Shown: positions 35,211-44,998 of the stretch, one piece after another
How positions within the stretch are numbered: the stretch's first letter is position 1
Layout: each line of letters opens with the position of its first letter
From: Luteolibacter pohnpeiensis
Lineage (GTDB): Bacteria > Verrucomicrobiota > Verrucomicrobiia > Verrucomicrobiales > Akkermansiaceae
Assembly (NCBI RefSeq): GCF_016595435.1
Contig: NZ_JAENIJ010000022.1
Coordinates: 17,209 to 81,208, forward strand
Length of the DNA: 64,000 bases
Direction of reading: 5' to 3'
The notes under the pieces: model-generated
Told to the model about the DNA's origin: nothing
The model's database searches: none
Seen by the model: only the letters and a program-made list of their open reading frames with translations
Program-made: the position numbers and the translations under genes

Positions 35211-36569
35211 TCACTTCGACTTCAGCCGCTCTTCCAAATAGCGAGCAACCCAGCCGATATCGTAATTTCCTGATGCAAAATCCGGATGCGCGATGATTTC
35301 CTGCTGGAAAGGAATCGTGGTCTTGATGCCGTTGATCATGAACTCCGACAATGCCCGGCTCATCCGAGCGATCGCGATTTCCCGGGTGGCACCGGTGACG
35401 ATGAGCTTGGCGATCATCGAATCATAGTAAGGAGGAACCGAGTAGCCCGAGTAAACGTGGGTATCGACCCGGACTCCCTTGCCGCCGGGCGCATACCAGA
35501 GGGTGATGGTGCCTGGGCTTGGGGCGAAATTGTTGTAGGGATCCTCCGCGTTGATGCGGCATTCGATGGCGTGGCCGCGTGGAATCACTTCCAACACGTG
35601 GCGGGAAAGCGGCTCACCCGCAGCGACCCGGATTTGCTCTTTGATCAATTCACAGCCCATCACTTCTTCCGTCACCGGGTGCTCGACCTGGATCCGGGTG
35701 TTCATTTCCATGAAATAGAAGTTCTCTGCGGCTTCATCGACCAAATATTCGATCGTTCCAGCATTCTGGTAACCAATCGCTTTGATCAGATTCACCGATG
35801 CCTCACCCATGCGTTCGCGCAATTCGGGAGTCAGCAGCGGTGAAGGACATTCCTCGATGATTTTCTGGTTGCGGCGCTGCATGGAACAGTCCCGCTCGCC
35901 AAGGTGAATGAAATTGCCATGGGAATCGGCAATCACCTGAAATTCAATATGGTGCGGATTCAGCACCAGCTTTTCCAGGTAGCATTCACCGTTGCCGAAG
36001 GCAGCTAGAGCTTCGTTCGAAGCGGCTCGGAACAGGGAGATGAATTCCTCTTCCTTAAAGCAAGGGCGCATTCCGCGTCCGCCGCCACCTGCGGTGGCTT
36101 TGATCATGACTGGCAGGCCGATTTTCTTGGCTTCTGCCAAAGCCGTTTCCGCATCAGCCATGATGCCGGAGCCAGGAGTTACGGGCACTCCATTGGCGAC
36201 CGCCGTTGCGCGGGCAGTCGCTTTGTCGCCCATCATCGAAATCACTTCCGCAGATGGCCCAATGAACGTGATGCCGGAAGTGCGGCAAATTTCCGCGAAG
36301 CGGGCATTTTCCGAAAGGAAACCGTAGCCGGGGTGAATCGCGTCAGCACCGGTGATTTCCGCAGCGGCGATGATGCGATCCGGCTTCAGATAGGATTCCT
36401 TGCTGGGGCCGGGTCCGATACAGACGGCTTCGTCTGCAAGCTGGACGTGCATGGAATCCACATCCGCCTCCGAATAGACGGCGACAGATTCCACACCCAA
36501 TTCGCGACAGGCGCGGATGATTCGGAGGGCGATTTCGCCACGGTTAGCTACCAGAACGCGTTTGAACAT
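35211..36569 (-). CDS. accC: Acetyl-CoA carboxylase, biotin carboxylase subunit
   Basis: ATP-grasp enzyme carboxylating the biotin on AccB in the first committed step of fatty acid synthesis. A 452-residue protein with family markers: [32 protein letters not shown], the glycine-rich ATP loop [35 protein letters not shown] with [26 protein letters not shown] and [12 protein letters not shown]. It follows accB by 51 bp. The carboxyltransferase genes accA/accD are not in the window. Confidence 0.97.
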   Translation of the reverse strand: MFKRVLVANRGEIALRIIRACRELGVESVAVYSEADVDSMHVQLADEAVCIGPGPSKESYLKPDRIIAAAEITGADAIHPGYGFLSENARFAEICRTSGITFIGPSAEVISMMGDKATARATAVANGVPVTPGSGIMADAETALAEAKKIGLPVMIKATAGGGGRGMRPCFKEEEFISLFRAASNEALAAFGNGECYLEKLVLNPHHIEFQVIADSHGNFIHLGERDCSMQRRNQKIIEECPSPLLTPELRERMGEASVNLIKAIGYQNAGTIEYLVDEAAENFYFMEMNTRIQVEHPVTEEVMGCELIKEQIRVAAGEPLSRHVLEVIPRGHAIECRINAEDPYNNFAPSPGTITLWYAPGGKGVRVDTHVYSGYSVPPYYDSMIAKLIVTGATREIAIARMSRALSEFMINGIKTTIPFQQEIIAHPDFASGNYDIGWVARYLEERLKSK

Positions 36570-36620
36570 GGGTCAGTTGGACGAATTTCTGTCTTTCAGA
36601 TTGCGAGGGCGGATCTTGAA

Positions 36621-37091
36621 TTACTTGATCCGGAAAAGCACATCGCCGAATTGAACCGGTGTCGCGTCTTCGGCAACCACGGCGCAGATCGTGCCGGATT
36701 TCTCGGCTTTGATTTCGTTCATGACCTTCATCGCCTCGATGATGCAAAGCGTTTGGCCTTCGGAAACCGTGCTGCCGACGTCGACGAAATTCGGCGCGTC
36801 AGGAGCGGACTTGCGGTAAAAAGTTCCAACCATCGGCGAGGTGATTTCCGAACCTTCAGCAGCAGGAGCGGCGGCCGGGGCACCAGAAGCTGCAGGAGCG
36901 GCCACGGCGACAGGGGCTGCGGCAGGTGCGGCAGCCGGAGCGGTTGGCAAGCTGGCGAGCAACGCGCGAAGATCTTCGAAGTCAGGACCTTTCTTTAATT
37001 TTAAATGAAAGTCCTTCTTGGTGAGATCGAAATGAGTGAGGCCATGCTCGTTCATGAGCTCGACGATTCGGCGGATTTCCTGGAGGTCCAC
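36621..37091 (-). CDS. accB: Acetyl-CoA carboxylase biotin carboxyl carrier protein
   Basis: A 156-residue carrier. The N-terminal helical part (DLQEIRRIVELMNEHGL) is followed by an Ala/Pro-rich hinge (51-80) and the biotinyl domain, with Lys122 in IIEAMKVMNEI as the biotin attachment site. The motif has Val where Met or Leu is common. It starts with GTG (GTGGACCTC). The first gene of the accB-accC-thiE-pfkB run, divergent from trmB with about 180 bp between. Confidence 0.96.
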   Translation of the reverse strand: MDLQEIRRIVELMNEHGLTHFDLTKKDFHLKLKKGPDFEDLRALLASLPTAPAAAPAAAPVAVAAPAASGAPAAAPAAEGSEITSPMVGTFYRKSAPDAPNFVDVGSTVSEGQTLCIIEAMKVMNEIKAEKSGTICAVVAEDATPVQFGDVLFRIK

Positions 37092-37271
37092 GGTAAGAAG
37101 GGGATTCGGAGTTGGTAAGAAAGGGAGACCGCCCGGGCGGCGCGCCTCAGTCCTTCAAGGTAGAAGGCCGAAGGAAACAGCGTCAAGCGTCAACCCGAGT
37201 CGAAATCTTTCCAAACTAAAATCGCATTGCTCCGGAGCGCCCCGCGACTTTGAATCCGCGCCGCCAACGTC

Positions 37272-37898
37272 ATGCAACCGTTCAATGTCCTTCCCCGCCC
37301 CGCCATGCCCGGGGAACTCGTTCCGGCTGATTATTTTGCGCCCTTCAACGTCGAAGAAATCCGCAGCAATGGCCGACCTTTGGAAGTCGATCTCGGCTGT
37401 GGCGATGGCGCATTTCTCCTGGCGATGGCTCGAGAATACCCGGATCGGGATTTTATCGGAGTCGAGCGCCTGCTTGGCCGGGTCCGCAAGCTATGCAAAA
37501 AAATCACCCGCAGCGGATTGAGCAACGCCCGCATCCTGCGACTGGAAAGCCGCTACACTGTGGAGTGGTTGTTGCCCAAAAACTGCGTCTCCCGCCTGCA
37601 TCTGCTCTGCCCGGACCCGTGGCCGAAGTACCGCCATCACCGCCGACGCCTGATGCAGAACGATTTTTTTGAAGCCGTCCGGCAGGCCCTTGAGCCCGGT
37701 GGTGAGTTTCTGTTCATGACCGACCACGAGGAATATTTCCACTGGGCCTGCGAACGGATGGATGCTTACGGGAAATTCGAACGGCTCGAATGGCAGGAAG
37801 ACACGTTCTTCTATCCAAAGACCGATTTCCAAATGCAGTGGGAAGCGGAAGGCAAATCGATGTGGCGCCTGCGCTGCCGCAAACCGATCAATGCGTGA
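37272..37898 (+). CDS. trmB: tRNA (guanine-N7)-methyltransferase
   Basis: SAM-dependent enzyme making m7G46 in tRNA variable loops. A 208-residue protein with the SAM motif VDLGCGDGAFLLAMAREYPD, then DFIGVERLLGRVRKLCKK and the family signature HLLCPDPWPKYRHHRRRL, followed by FFEAVRQALEPGGEFLFMTD. Its last 11 bases overlap the end of the convergent comEC gene. The ATG at 37272 gives the conserved length. Confidence 0.93.
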   Translation: MQPFNVLPRPAMPGELVPADYFAPFNVEEIRSNGRPLEVDLGCGDGAFLLAMAREYPDRDFIGVERLLGRVRKLCKKITRSGLSNARILRLESRYTVEWLLPKNCVSRLHLLCPDPWPKYRHHRRRLMQNDFFEAVRQALEPGGEFLFMTDHEEYFHWACERMDAYGKFERLEWQEDTFFYPKTDFQMQWEAEGKSMWRLRCRKPINA

Positions 37899-40143
37899 GC
37901 CGCACGGAGGATTGATCGACAAAGCCATCGACCCACAATTCGCCATCGCTGCCAATCCGCACGGTGACGCCACCCGTTTTTCCCTGATCGATCACTTGGA
38001 TGCCGCGCGAGCTCCAGTAGTCGATTTCTCCCGGCTTGAGCCTCTCCTCCGCCGGATAGCTGGCATTCGAGGCGATGATTGCCTTTGGGTTGACCCGATC
38101 CAGAAAGCGATCGCCTAAATGTGAGTCGGTTGGATGTCTGCCGACGATGACAAGATCTGCGCTGAGGTCTTTGCCGCTCTTGAGAAGCTGCTGCTCGATC
38201 ACATCCCCGGCATCGCTCATGAACAGGATTTTCCAGTTTCTCCAATGAAGCCGGTAAACTGCAACGCGGTTATCCGCCATGATGTTCTGAGCACGAGATG
38301 GCGGCGTATTGAGACACTCCAGCCATGCTCCATCCGGAAAATTCAGGCCTGCGGTTTCCTGGACGAAGCGCTTCTTGAGGTCACGATCCGTGTCTGACAA
38401 CCAAGACCGATAGGCTGGGCTGCGTGCCAGCTCCACCGGCAGCAACACTTGTTTGATCGGGAATGCCTCCCGCACCATCGGCTGCGTCGCGATGTGACTG
38501 CCATCGGGATGACTCAAAACGACGGAATCCGGAGAAATTCCCAATCGCCGCAACGACGGTGCGATCCGGTATTGAAATGAATTCCGATCGCCACAATCCA
38601 TCAACACCGCGCCCTCTCCCCAACCGCCGGAGAAACACCCCGCACCGGCTCCATACTTCAAATCGTAGATCAACAACTGCGCCGAACCCTTTGCAGGGAT
38701 CTGAAAATGCGAAGCTGGCAATCTGCCAAACCAAGCCGCCGTAGCCACGCAAACATTCGCCAGTGAGGCCGTGCCTTGAGTGGTCCAAGCCGCTGCCCGG
38801 CTCGAAAACGGATGCAGCGCCGCCGATAACAACGCCAGGGCCATCATCGGATAAACGATCAGAATCAGCGGCAAATTCGCGATGATCGAAACCGGAGTCA
38901 GCAACCGGAAATGCCAAATCGTCAGCGGCGTCGACCCGATCCACGCCGCTGTCGACACCGCGAGCGATTGCGCCGTGCGTCGACGAATCCACAGTCCCCC
39001 AGCTCGCCATTTGCCCATCAGTTCAGACGGCAAATAATTCTCCTCCGCTCCCATCCAGGAAAATGCCCGCATCGCCCACGCGGTCCCGATCGCGATCACC
39101 GCGACCACGCCGTAGGACAATTGAGCACCCGCTTGGAAGATGAGATTCCCATTCCAAAGCAACATTCCCAGCAACACCGCACCCAGCACATTCAGAAGAT
39201 CGGGTCTGCGTTTCCAAACGAATGCCATGAGAAATACCGACGCCATCCAGGCCGCGCGAACCGCTGGCGAACCATTCCCGGTGATCCACGCGTAGCCGAA
39301 CACCAATGGGATAAGCGCCAAAACCGCCGTGCGCCGGGGAACTCTAACAACTCGCAGCAACAGCCACGCAATCCCGGCAACCATCGCCACATGCATGCCA
39401 CTCACCGAGAACAAGTGAAGTGTCCCTGAACTCCGGAAGGCATCTAACAGCTCATCCGAATCGCGCGGATGATCGCCCATCACCACCGCACGGATGACTC
39501 TCGCCTCCTGCGACTGCTCGTCCAAACCTGCGGTGATTCCCTGACGAAAACCGACCCGAATCCGTTGAGCCAATTTTGCCCAAGCTCCGGTTTGCACCAC
39601 GATTTGCCGCCACCTTGAGGCCTCAAAAACCGCAGAAATCCCCTCACGCCGCAACCACGCAGCTTCGTCGAATTCTCCCGGATTCCTTGGTTCTGGTAGG
39701 GGCAAGAAATCGCCACCCGCCTGCACCATCGCTCCTGTGACAGGGATTTCCCCACTGCCAGACCAATCCACCTTCGCCCCTGCAAATGGACCTTCAGTGA
39801 CCTCGACCGGGGCTGACCAATAGCGGCCCGTGCCAGAAGCCGAGTCCAGCACCCTGCCTTTCAGCTCTGCATGGCCACGTTGCAGCATGGCCTCTCCCAG
39901 TTGATCGCGATGCGCATTCCGCTGTTGAAAAATGCCGACCGCCACCGCGCAAATCAGCGCCAGGGTAAACCCGCGCCGCCAATTTCCATCGAGAAACCCG
40001 AACAGCGAAAGGCACGCCGCCATGGCAAAACCGAGCCGACCATCGATGTCCGCCAAGACGATGCATGCGACAACGCAGATCCCCGCAACGAACAACGGGT
40101 GCCGCCCGCAAAATGCCGAAACCACCCTCGCTGCTTGCTTCAT
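37888..40143 (-). CDS. comEC: ComEC/Rec2-family DNA uptake protein
   Basis: A 751-residue inner-membrane channel predicted to carry single-stranded DNA into the cytoplasm in natural transformation. It has N-terminal hydrophobic helices (about 10-60), an OB-like soluble region, the Competence membrane domain with the signature SGTLHLFSVSGMHVAMVAG, and a C-terminal metallo-beta-lactamase-like domain. In this domain the classical HxHxDH is not obvious (SHPDGSHIATQ only), so nuclease activity is uncertain. The start is 6 bp after the TPR membrane protein gene. No other com gene is near. Confidence 0.9.
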   Translation of the reverse strand: MKQAARVVSAFCGRHPLFVAGICVVACIVLADIDGRLGFAMAACLSLFGFLDGNWRRGFTLALICAVAVGIFQQRNAHRDQLGEAMLQRGHAELKGRVLDSASGTGRYWSAPVEVTEGPFAGAKVDWSGSGEIPVTGAMVQAGGDFLPLPEPRNPGEFDEAAWLRREGISAVFEASRWRQIVVQTGAWAKLAQRIRVGFRQGITAGLDEQSQEARVIRAVVMGDHPRDSDELLDAFRSSGTLHLFSVSGMHVAMVAGIAWLLLRVVRVPRRTAVLALIPLVFGYAWITGNGSPAVRAAWMASVFLMAFVWKRRPDLLNVLGAVLLGMLLWNGNLIFQAGAQLSYGVVAVIAIGTAWAMRAFSWMGAEENYLPSELMGKWRAGGLWIRRRTAQSLAVSTAAWIGSTPLTIWHFRLLTPVSIIANLPLILIVYPMMALALLSAALHPFSSRAAAWTTQGTASLANVCVATAAWFGRLPASHFQIPAKGSAQLLIYDLKYGAGAGCFSGGWGEGAVLMDCGDRNSFQYRIAPSLRRLGISPDSVVLSHPDGSHIATQPMVREAFPIKQVLLPVELARSPAYRSWLSDTDRDLKKRFVQETAGLNFPDGAWLECLNTPPSRAQNIMADNRVAVYRLHWRNWKILFMSDAGDVIEQQLLKSGKDLSADLVIVGRHPTDSHLGDRFLDRVNPKAIIASNASYPAEERLKPGEIDYWSSRGIQVIDQGKTGGVTVRIGSDGELWVDGFVDQSSVRLTH

Positions 40144-40149
40144 CGCCGT

Positions 40150-40842
40150 TCAGGACATGCCCCACTCTTGCAACTTGTGACGGGCATTCCCGGCATGTCT
40201 GGAATCGGGAAACTTCTCGATCACCTTTTTCAACGCAAGCGCCGCGCGGCCACGATCTCCGAGTGACTCTTCGAAAATCTCCGCGATGCGAAATTGGAAA
40301 AATGCTTCATCATCCTGCGACCACTTCTGATGCAGCAACGCGGAGTGAAGGGTGGCGATGGCCTCCATCGGCTCATGAAGTTCTTCCCGCTGCAGCTTGG
40401 CCATTTCCATCCAAGGAACCCGATCATCCGGCCTCTGCTCGGCAATCGCCCGAAATACTTCGATCGCCCCCTCAAAATCACCCTGCCCGATCAAGACGCG
40501 GGCATCGTGCATCGGATCCGGCTCCGCAGGTGCTCCGCTGCCGAAAATCCCTTGCGAAATCCGGTCCGCAATGGTCGGCAATACGTAAACGGAAAACAGG
40601 ATGCCGATGAGTCCGGCGGAAACCAGGGTAAGAATGATGCCGTTGAGGATTCGTTGTCCCTCTAGGGTTTCGCGCTCATCCTTCAACGCTGGCACCACAT
40701 AATCCGGGTCGCCCGCGTTCACAGCGGCGGATATTTTCTGATCCATCTGTGCCAGCTCAACTCCAGAGCGCGCGAACATCATCCAGAACGCGGCGATTGC
40801 AGCGAGCAAGATTCCAACACCGAGCCAACCTTTCATCCGCAT
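40150..40842 (-). CDS. TPR-containing membrane protein
   Basis: A protein of about 230 residues with two membrane segments (WLGVGILLAAIAAFWMMF and LNGIILTLVSAGLIGILFSV) flanking a short helical loop. A cytoplasmic or periplasmic C-terminal part has two to three TPR-like units (DFEGAIEVFRAIAEQRPDDR, AFFQFRIAEIFEESLGDRGR, AALALKKVIEKFPDS). The start could be ATG 40842 or the GTG just before it. It is 6 bp upstream of comEC and may be cotranscribed with it. Unknown function. Confidence 0.7.
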   Translation of the reverse strand: MRMKGWLGVGILLAAIAAFWMMFARSGVELAQMDQKISAAVNAGDPDYVVPALKDERETLEGQRILNGIILTLVSAGLIGILFSVYVLPTIADRISQGIFGSGAPAEPDPMHDARVLIGQGDFEGAIEVFRAIAEQRPDDRVPWMEMAKLQREELHEPMEAIATLHSALLHQKWSQDDEAFFQFRIAEIFEESLGDRGRAALALKKVIEKFPDSRHAGNARHKLQEWGMS

Positions 40843-40953
40843 CACAGCTTGAACCGTCGTCCATTTCCCACATCCTTTAAAGCAGAAAATCAGGAATCCA
40901 TCGCCTGCCGAAAGCGCATTTCAGCAGGCTATTAGCAGGCCAAATCCGACGCT

Positions 40954-41316
40954 TTACACGCGTTTCGCGTTGCGACCTTCGTCGATCAATTTCCAAAAAT
41001 GCTTCGATCCCGCCAACGCCTCATCTTCTGAAAGCGGCATTTTTGAGCGGAACAGAAAATCGGAGAACGTTCCTTTGTGCAGCACCCGGTGGACGACCAC
41101 ATTTCCATCGCGGACTTGAAAATAAAACCGGAAATCCTTCGCCCGGAAACGATACAGAATTTTCCCGTCGCGTTCGATCTTGCCAAACCGGCCGTCGGCC
41201 AAGGTTTCGACATCCTTCTCGGAAACTTTGAATTCATCCAACAGATCAAGCTGCTCCAATGTCCCCAAAGAGGAAATTTCCGCAGCGCTGATCTCATTAA
41301 AAACTATCTGGAGCAC
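40954..41316 (-). CDS. RelE/ParE-like orphan protein
   Basis: A 120-residue soluble protein. The core FGKIERDGKILYRFRAKDFR followed by FYFQVRDGNVVVHRVLHKG has the strand pattern of the RelE/ParE toxin fold (beta strands ending in an R-x-Y/F-x and V-x-x-V-x-x-R). The N-terminal 40 residues and the C-terminal 25 are extra. No antitoxin-like gene is adjacent, so it may be a domesticated or housekeeping relative. Divergent from the deacetylase-fold gene with about 120 bp between. Confidence 0.6.
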   Translation of the reverse strand: MLQIVFNEISAAEISSLGTLEQLDLLDEFKVSEKDVETLADGRFGKIERDGKILYRFRAKDFRFYFQVRDGNVVVHRVLHKGTFSDFLFRSKMPLSEDEALAGSKHFWKLIDEGRNAKRV

Positions 41317-41435
41317 AAGGCGGAGAGTTCAGAATCGGCGACCAGGAATCAAGAAACATCAGTTTCGCGGGAACTCTTTTGTGGATTTCTCCGTCTTCCT
41401 TGATTGTTTTCTCCAAATTCACGATTCTTTCCCTC

Positions 41436-42350
41436 ATGCGCTGCTTTTATTCTCAGGACCTTGAGCTCGAACTTCCTGCCGGGCACCCGTTCCCGATGGA
41501 TAAATTCCGCGTTTCAAAAGACATGCTGCTGCAAAACGGCATCCTGCGGCCGGAGGAAATCATCGATGTCCGCATGGCCAACAATCACCTGATCCAGCGC
41601 GTTCACGAACTCGACTACATCCGCAAGATCGAATCCGGCACGCTCGATCGCAAAGAGCAAATCCTGCTCGGCCTCCCTGCCTCGCCGCGCCTGTTTGCGC
41701 GCAGCGCCACCGAGGTGGAAGCGACCCGTCTCGCCTGCCACTCCGCCCTGGAAGAAGGCGTTGGCATCTGCCTCGCTGGCGGGACGCATCACGCCTTCCG
41801 CGAGCATGGCGAGGGCTACTGCGTTTTTAACGACATCGCGATCGCCATCCGCGATCTGCAGGACAAGCAGCCGAACATCAAGATCATGGTGGTCGATACC
41901 GATGCCCACCAAGGCAATGGCACCGCCGCCCTGCTCGGCAATGATCCACGGGTTTTCACTTACTCGATCCACGTCGGAAAAAACTACCCGACCCGGAAAT
42001 CCACCAGCTCGCTCGATGTCGAAACGGTTCGCTACGTCGAAGGTGAAATGTATCTGCAGCAGCTGTTCACCTCGCTGGCAAACGCCCTCGATCATTTCGC
42101 ACCGGATCTGGTAATCTGGATTTCCGGAGCGGACAATCATCGCAACGATCGCTTCGGCCAAATGCATCTTTCGCTAAAGGACATTCAGCGGCGCGATGAA
42201 GTGCTGCTTTCCGCGTTCATCAAAAACCGCATTCCGGTCGCGGTGCTCTATGGCGGCGGATACAATCGCCAGCCGGAATTTACGGCCAAGTTGCATCGCA
42301 ACACCATCGCCACCGCCAAGCGACTCGCTGCTCAGTATCGCGGGCTTTAA
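41436..42350 (+). CDS. Histone-deacetylase-superfamily zinc enzyme
   Basis: A 304-residue arginase/deacetylase-fold enzyme (AcuC/acetylpolyamine amidohydrolase/HDAC-like). It has the paired His (GGTHHAFREHGEGYC, 115-129), zinc ligands in VVDTDAHQGNGTA (Asp156, His158) and a third Asp in WISGADNHRNDRFG. The terminal GGGY motif appears as LYGGGYNRQP. It probably removes acyl groups from lysine or a small amine. The substrate is unclear. The ATG at 41436 was chosen because the upstream 19 codons are not conserved in character. The array of paired genes begins 64 bp downstream. Confidence 0.9.
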   Translation: MRCFYSQDLELELPAGHPFPMDKFRVSKDMLLQNGILRPEEIIDVRMANNHLIQRVHELDYIRKIESGTLDRKEQILLGLPASPRLFARSATEVEATRLACHSALEEGVGICLAGGTHHAFREHGEGYCVFNDIAIAIRDLQDKQPNIKIMVVDTDAHQGNGTAALLGNDPRVFTYSIHVGKNYPTRKSTSSLDVETVRYVEGEMYLQQLFTSLANALDHFAPDLVIWISGADNHRNDRFGQMHLSLKDIQRRDEVLLSAFIKNRIPVAVLYGGGYNRQPEFTAKLHRNTIATAKRLAAQYRGL

Positions 42351-42391
42351 AAAGACGGGGGCGCTCCCTTTACCCTTGGAGCTACAACTGC

Positions 42392-42412
42392 GTTTCGATA
42401 GAAATTCGAAAC
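42392..42412 (+). promoter_or_regulatory. Inverted repeat directly before the first array gene
   Basis: GTTTCGA (42392-42398) and TCGAAAC (42406-42412) form a perfect 7-bp inverted repeat with a 7-base spacer. It ends two bases before ATG 42415, where a ribosome binding site would lie. It could be an operator or, in RNA, a hairpin covering the start. No copy of it precedes the other three pairs. Confidence 0.5.
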
Positions 42413-42414
42413 TG

Positions 42415-43683
42415 ATGAAGCCCGTTCTTTTTGCTCCACCCGCATTGGCGTTGATTGTCTCTTCTTTTTGGATTGGCGGGCTTCAAAGCAAATTGGCATC
42501 CGCTCAAAAGGAGATTGCAGATCTTCATCGATCGAACAGGCCGTCGGCATCGATCTCAGGAAACGACTCATCCCGTTCCAACCGTCCGACCGCTGCATCG
42601 GATTGGCAATCCATCGCAGCTCGAAATTCCATCTTGGATTATGGATTTTCCGGCACGCGCGAGCGCACTCGCCTGATTCGACAGATCAACCAAATGTCGG
42701 CCGACGAGTTGTTTGCTGGCTACGATGAGTGCCAGACATTGGACGAAAACTCGACCGAGCGGAAGTTTCTCGAAAACACAATCCTGATGGCGCTCACGGA
42801 GAAAGCTCCCGAACGCATGCTGGAGCGATTTTTTAGCGAAGACCTTGAGCGTCCTTCTAATAAACTCAATTTCCTTGCCGAAGCGCTGTCGAACTTGGCA
42901 GATCGCGACCTAACAACTGCAGGCAACTGGTTGGACCAACAAATCGCTGCGGGTGCGTTTGATCGTCCGACGCTTGATGGCACGAACTCGAACCGTTCAT
43001 TGTTAGAAAGCGCGCTTCTCTCCAAAATCATCCGCACCGATCCGCAAGCAGCTGCTGCACGTTTGGAAAACATTCCGGAACAACAGCGAACGGCAACTTT
43101 TTGGTCCATGTCTTCGGATATCCCCGATGCGGCAAAACTCAACTTTGTCGAACTGGCCCGGCAATTTCTTCCAGCCTTGGAATCGGTCTCTGCCGATCCT
43201 GGTCAACGCTTGAAGAACAGCTCAACGGATGTTGTCACCCGCATGATGCCCGGCTCACCTTCCGCCGGTGGGTATGACGAGGCTTCAGCCTACCTCGACC
43301 AAATTTCGGCATCGCCGATCGAACGCGAAGCCGCAGTGCAAGCCATGGGCCAGGCGCGATTGGTTGCGCTTGCGACGAAGCAATCCATCTCCGCCACTGA
43401 GCTCGATGCATTTCGTTGTTGGGCAGCAACGCAATCGCCAGAGTCGGTCGATCGCGATACGGGCCGAACGCTCGCATCTCTCGCAGTCTCGACAATGAAA
43501 TACGAGGACGCTGGAAAACTCGCGCTGCACTATCAGAACACCACTGGCAGCGATGAAATCCTGGTGAATTTCCTCAGCCAATCCGCTTCCTCGAACCATC
43601 CGGAACAAGCAAGCGCTCTCGCTGAGAAAATCTCCGATCCGCAAAAACGTAACGAAGTCCTGCGCCTCATCAACCGCCATTGA
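42415..43683 (+). CDS. Paired-array protein, type I, copy 1
   Basis: A 422-residue membrane-anchored protein of unknown function. A signal-anchor (PVLFAPPALALIVSSFWIGG, 3-22) is followed by a short coiled coil (SKLASAQKEIADLHR), a Ser-rich linker (41-64) and an all-helical body. Type I landmarks are NWLDQQIAAG (171-180), LDGTNSNRS (187-195), TDPQAAAARLENI (208-220) and, near the C-terminus, LDAFRCWAATQSP with EILVNFLSQSA. No catalytic motif was recognised. The frame is open back to 42196 inside the deacetylase gene, but ATG 42415 starts precisely before the anchor, as in the other copies. Type II copy 1 follows after 12 bp. Confidence 0.85.
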   Translation: MKPVLFAPPALALIVSSFWIGGLQSKLASAQKEIADLHRSNRPSASISGNDSSRSNRPTAASDWQSIAARNSILDYGFSGTRERTRLIRQINQMSADELFAGYDECQTLDENSTERKFLENTILMALTEKAPERMLERFFSEDLERPSNKLNFLAEALSNLADRDLTTAGNWLDQQIAAGAFDRPTLDGTNSNRSLLESALLSKIIRTDPQAAAARLENIPEQQRTATFWSMSSDIPDAAKLNFVELARQFLPALESVSADPGQRLKNSSTDVVTRMMPGSPSAGGYDEASAYLDQISASPIEREAAVQAMGQARLVALATKQSISATELDAFRCWAATQSPESVDRDTGRTLASLAVSTMKYEDAGKLALHYQNTTGSDEILVNFLSQSASSNHPEQASALAEKISDPQKRNEVLRLINRH

Positions 43684-43695
43684 ACCCAGCCGCGC

Positions 43696-44970
43696 ATGAA
43701 AATCACCCTGCCTCTCTCGTTGTTGATCTTGATCATCGCTTGCTGCATCGGCTGGCCATTGCAACAGAAACTCACTGCAGCTCAGCAAACCCGGGATCGA
43801 CTTAAATCAACCGCCGTCAATCAATCAACCGCACCCGGTTTTCGATCTTCACGATCTCCTCGCGAGCGCGCTAATTTACAGGCGATCGCCGACGATGCGA
43901 TCCAACGCCATCAAAACCGAAGGACGTCCCGATACTTTGGCATTTTGGTGGACGATGCAGACCTCGAATTCATGGATCAACTGGCCCGCCTCAACACCGC
44001 TGAGTTGTTAGAATTGATCGATCACCTGCAAAGCATTTCCGATCCAGGATTCGACATTTCAGAACTCGTCATGTTGGCCGTCCAGGCACTCAAAGAACGC
44101 GATCCGCTGGCGACCCTAACTTTGTTGATCGAAAAGTCGGAAGTGCTGAACGGGAACCCCATGCGCACCGCCCTGCTCGGTTCGGCTCTTGGTGCGATCT
44201 GCGATTCTGATCCCGATGCCGCGCTGGCTTGGTTTGACCAACATGAAAGCGACTTACTACCGGCAACTGCCGATGGTGTGAAGAGCCTGATCATGCGCTC
44301 AGTTTCGCTAAAAAATCCGGCACTTGCGTTCGAGCTGTTAGATCGATTCAACATCAATCCGTCGGGAGACCCCGTGCGGGAAATTCTTTTTCAAAAGCGC
44401 ACGCCGGAGCAGCAACTCGCGGCCCTTGATGCGTTTCGAAATTACACCCAGTCGATCGCAGACGAGGACTTGCGCAGCAACACCTTCAACAGCGGTTTCA
44501 CCAACTTAAGCGTCATCATTTCAGGCGATGGATTCGATGCAGCATCTGCTTGGGTAGGGCAGGCAGATCTCAACCCGGAGGAAAGAGAACTCTTCGCCCA
44601 ATCCGCCGCATGGGTTCCCAAATCAACGGAAGAAGCAAGCCAATGGATGAATTGGATTGAACAAAATTTCGATCCTGAAACCACCGATCGCATCGTTGCC
44701 AGCCGTATTCAAAAGTGGGCCTCATTTGAAGCTGAGGCTGCAGGAAAGTGGATCACCAACACCGATGAAGGCCCGGTAAAAACGGCAGCGATCCAATCCT
44801 TCCTCAACACCACCACAGGGACCAACCTTACCTACGCAACCGAATGGGCGCTCAATCTAACAACACCTGATAGCCGTAACCTCGCATTGGAGACCATTCA
44901 CAACCAGCTTCAGGAAATGGATCCCGCTGCAGCTGCAACATTCGCTGAAGAACATGGCCTCCAACCTTAG
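43696..44970 (+). CDS. Paired-array protein, type II, copy 1
   Basis: A 424-residue partner of the preceding gene. The anchor is ITLPLSLLILIIACCIGWPL (3-22), then a coiled coil (QQKLTAAQQTRDRL). The body is made of about 35-residue helical units with recurring D-P-x-A (RDPLATLTLL, SDPDAALAWF). Type II landmarks are LDAFRNYTQS (244-253), GFDAASAWVGQADL, WMNWIEQNF, AEAAGKWI and the closing TEWALNLTTPDSRNLALETI followed by MDPAAAATFAEE. The body resembles HEAT/TPR-like solenoids and suggests a binding rather than an enzymatic role. Function unknown. Confidence 0.85.
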   Translation: MKITLPLSLLILIIACCIGWPLQQKLTAAQQTRDRLKSTAVNQSTAPGFRSSRSPRERANLQAIADDAIQRHQNRRTSRYFGILVDDADLEFMDQLARLNTAELLELIDHLQSISDPGFDISELVMLAVQALKERDPLATLTLLIEKSEVLNGNPMRTALLGSALGAICDSDPDAALAWFDQHESDLLPATADGVKSLIMRSVSLKNPALAFELLDRFNINPSGDPVREILFQKRTPEQQLAALDAFRNYTQSIADEDLRSNTFNSGFTNLSVIISGDGFDAASAWVGQADLNPEERELFAQSAAWVPKSTEEASQWMNWIEQNFDPETTDRIVASRIQKWASFEAEAAGKWITNTDEGPVKTAAIQSFLNTTTGTNLTYATEWALNLTTPDSRNLALETIHNQLQEMDPAAAATFAEEHGLQP

Positions 44971-44998
44971 CGGTCACCCTTTAGAAACATCAATCGCT

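Noticed and set aside
37888..37898. Frameshift or assembly fault where trmB and comEC overlap
   Set aside because: The genes are convergent and overlap by 11 bases, and both C-termini look normal for their families.
42196..42414. Upstream extension of the first array gene
   Set aside because: The frame is open inside the deacetylase-fold gene, but the ATG at 42415 directly precedes the membrane anchor, as in all other copies.
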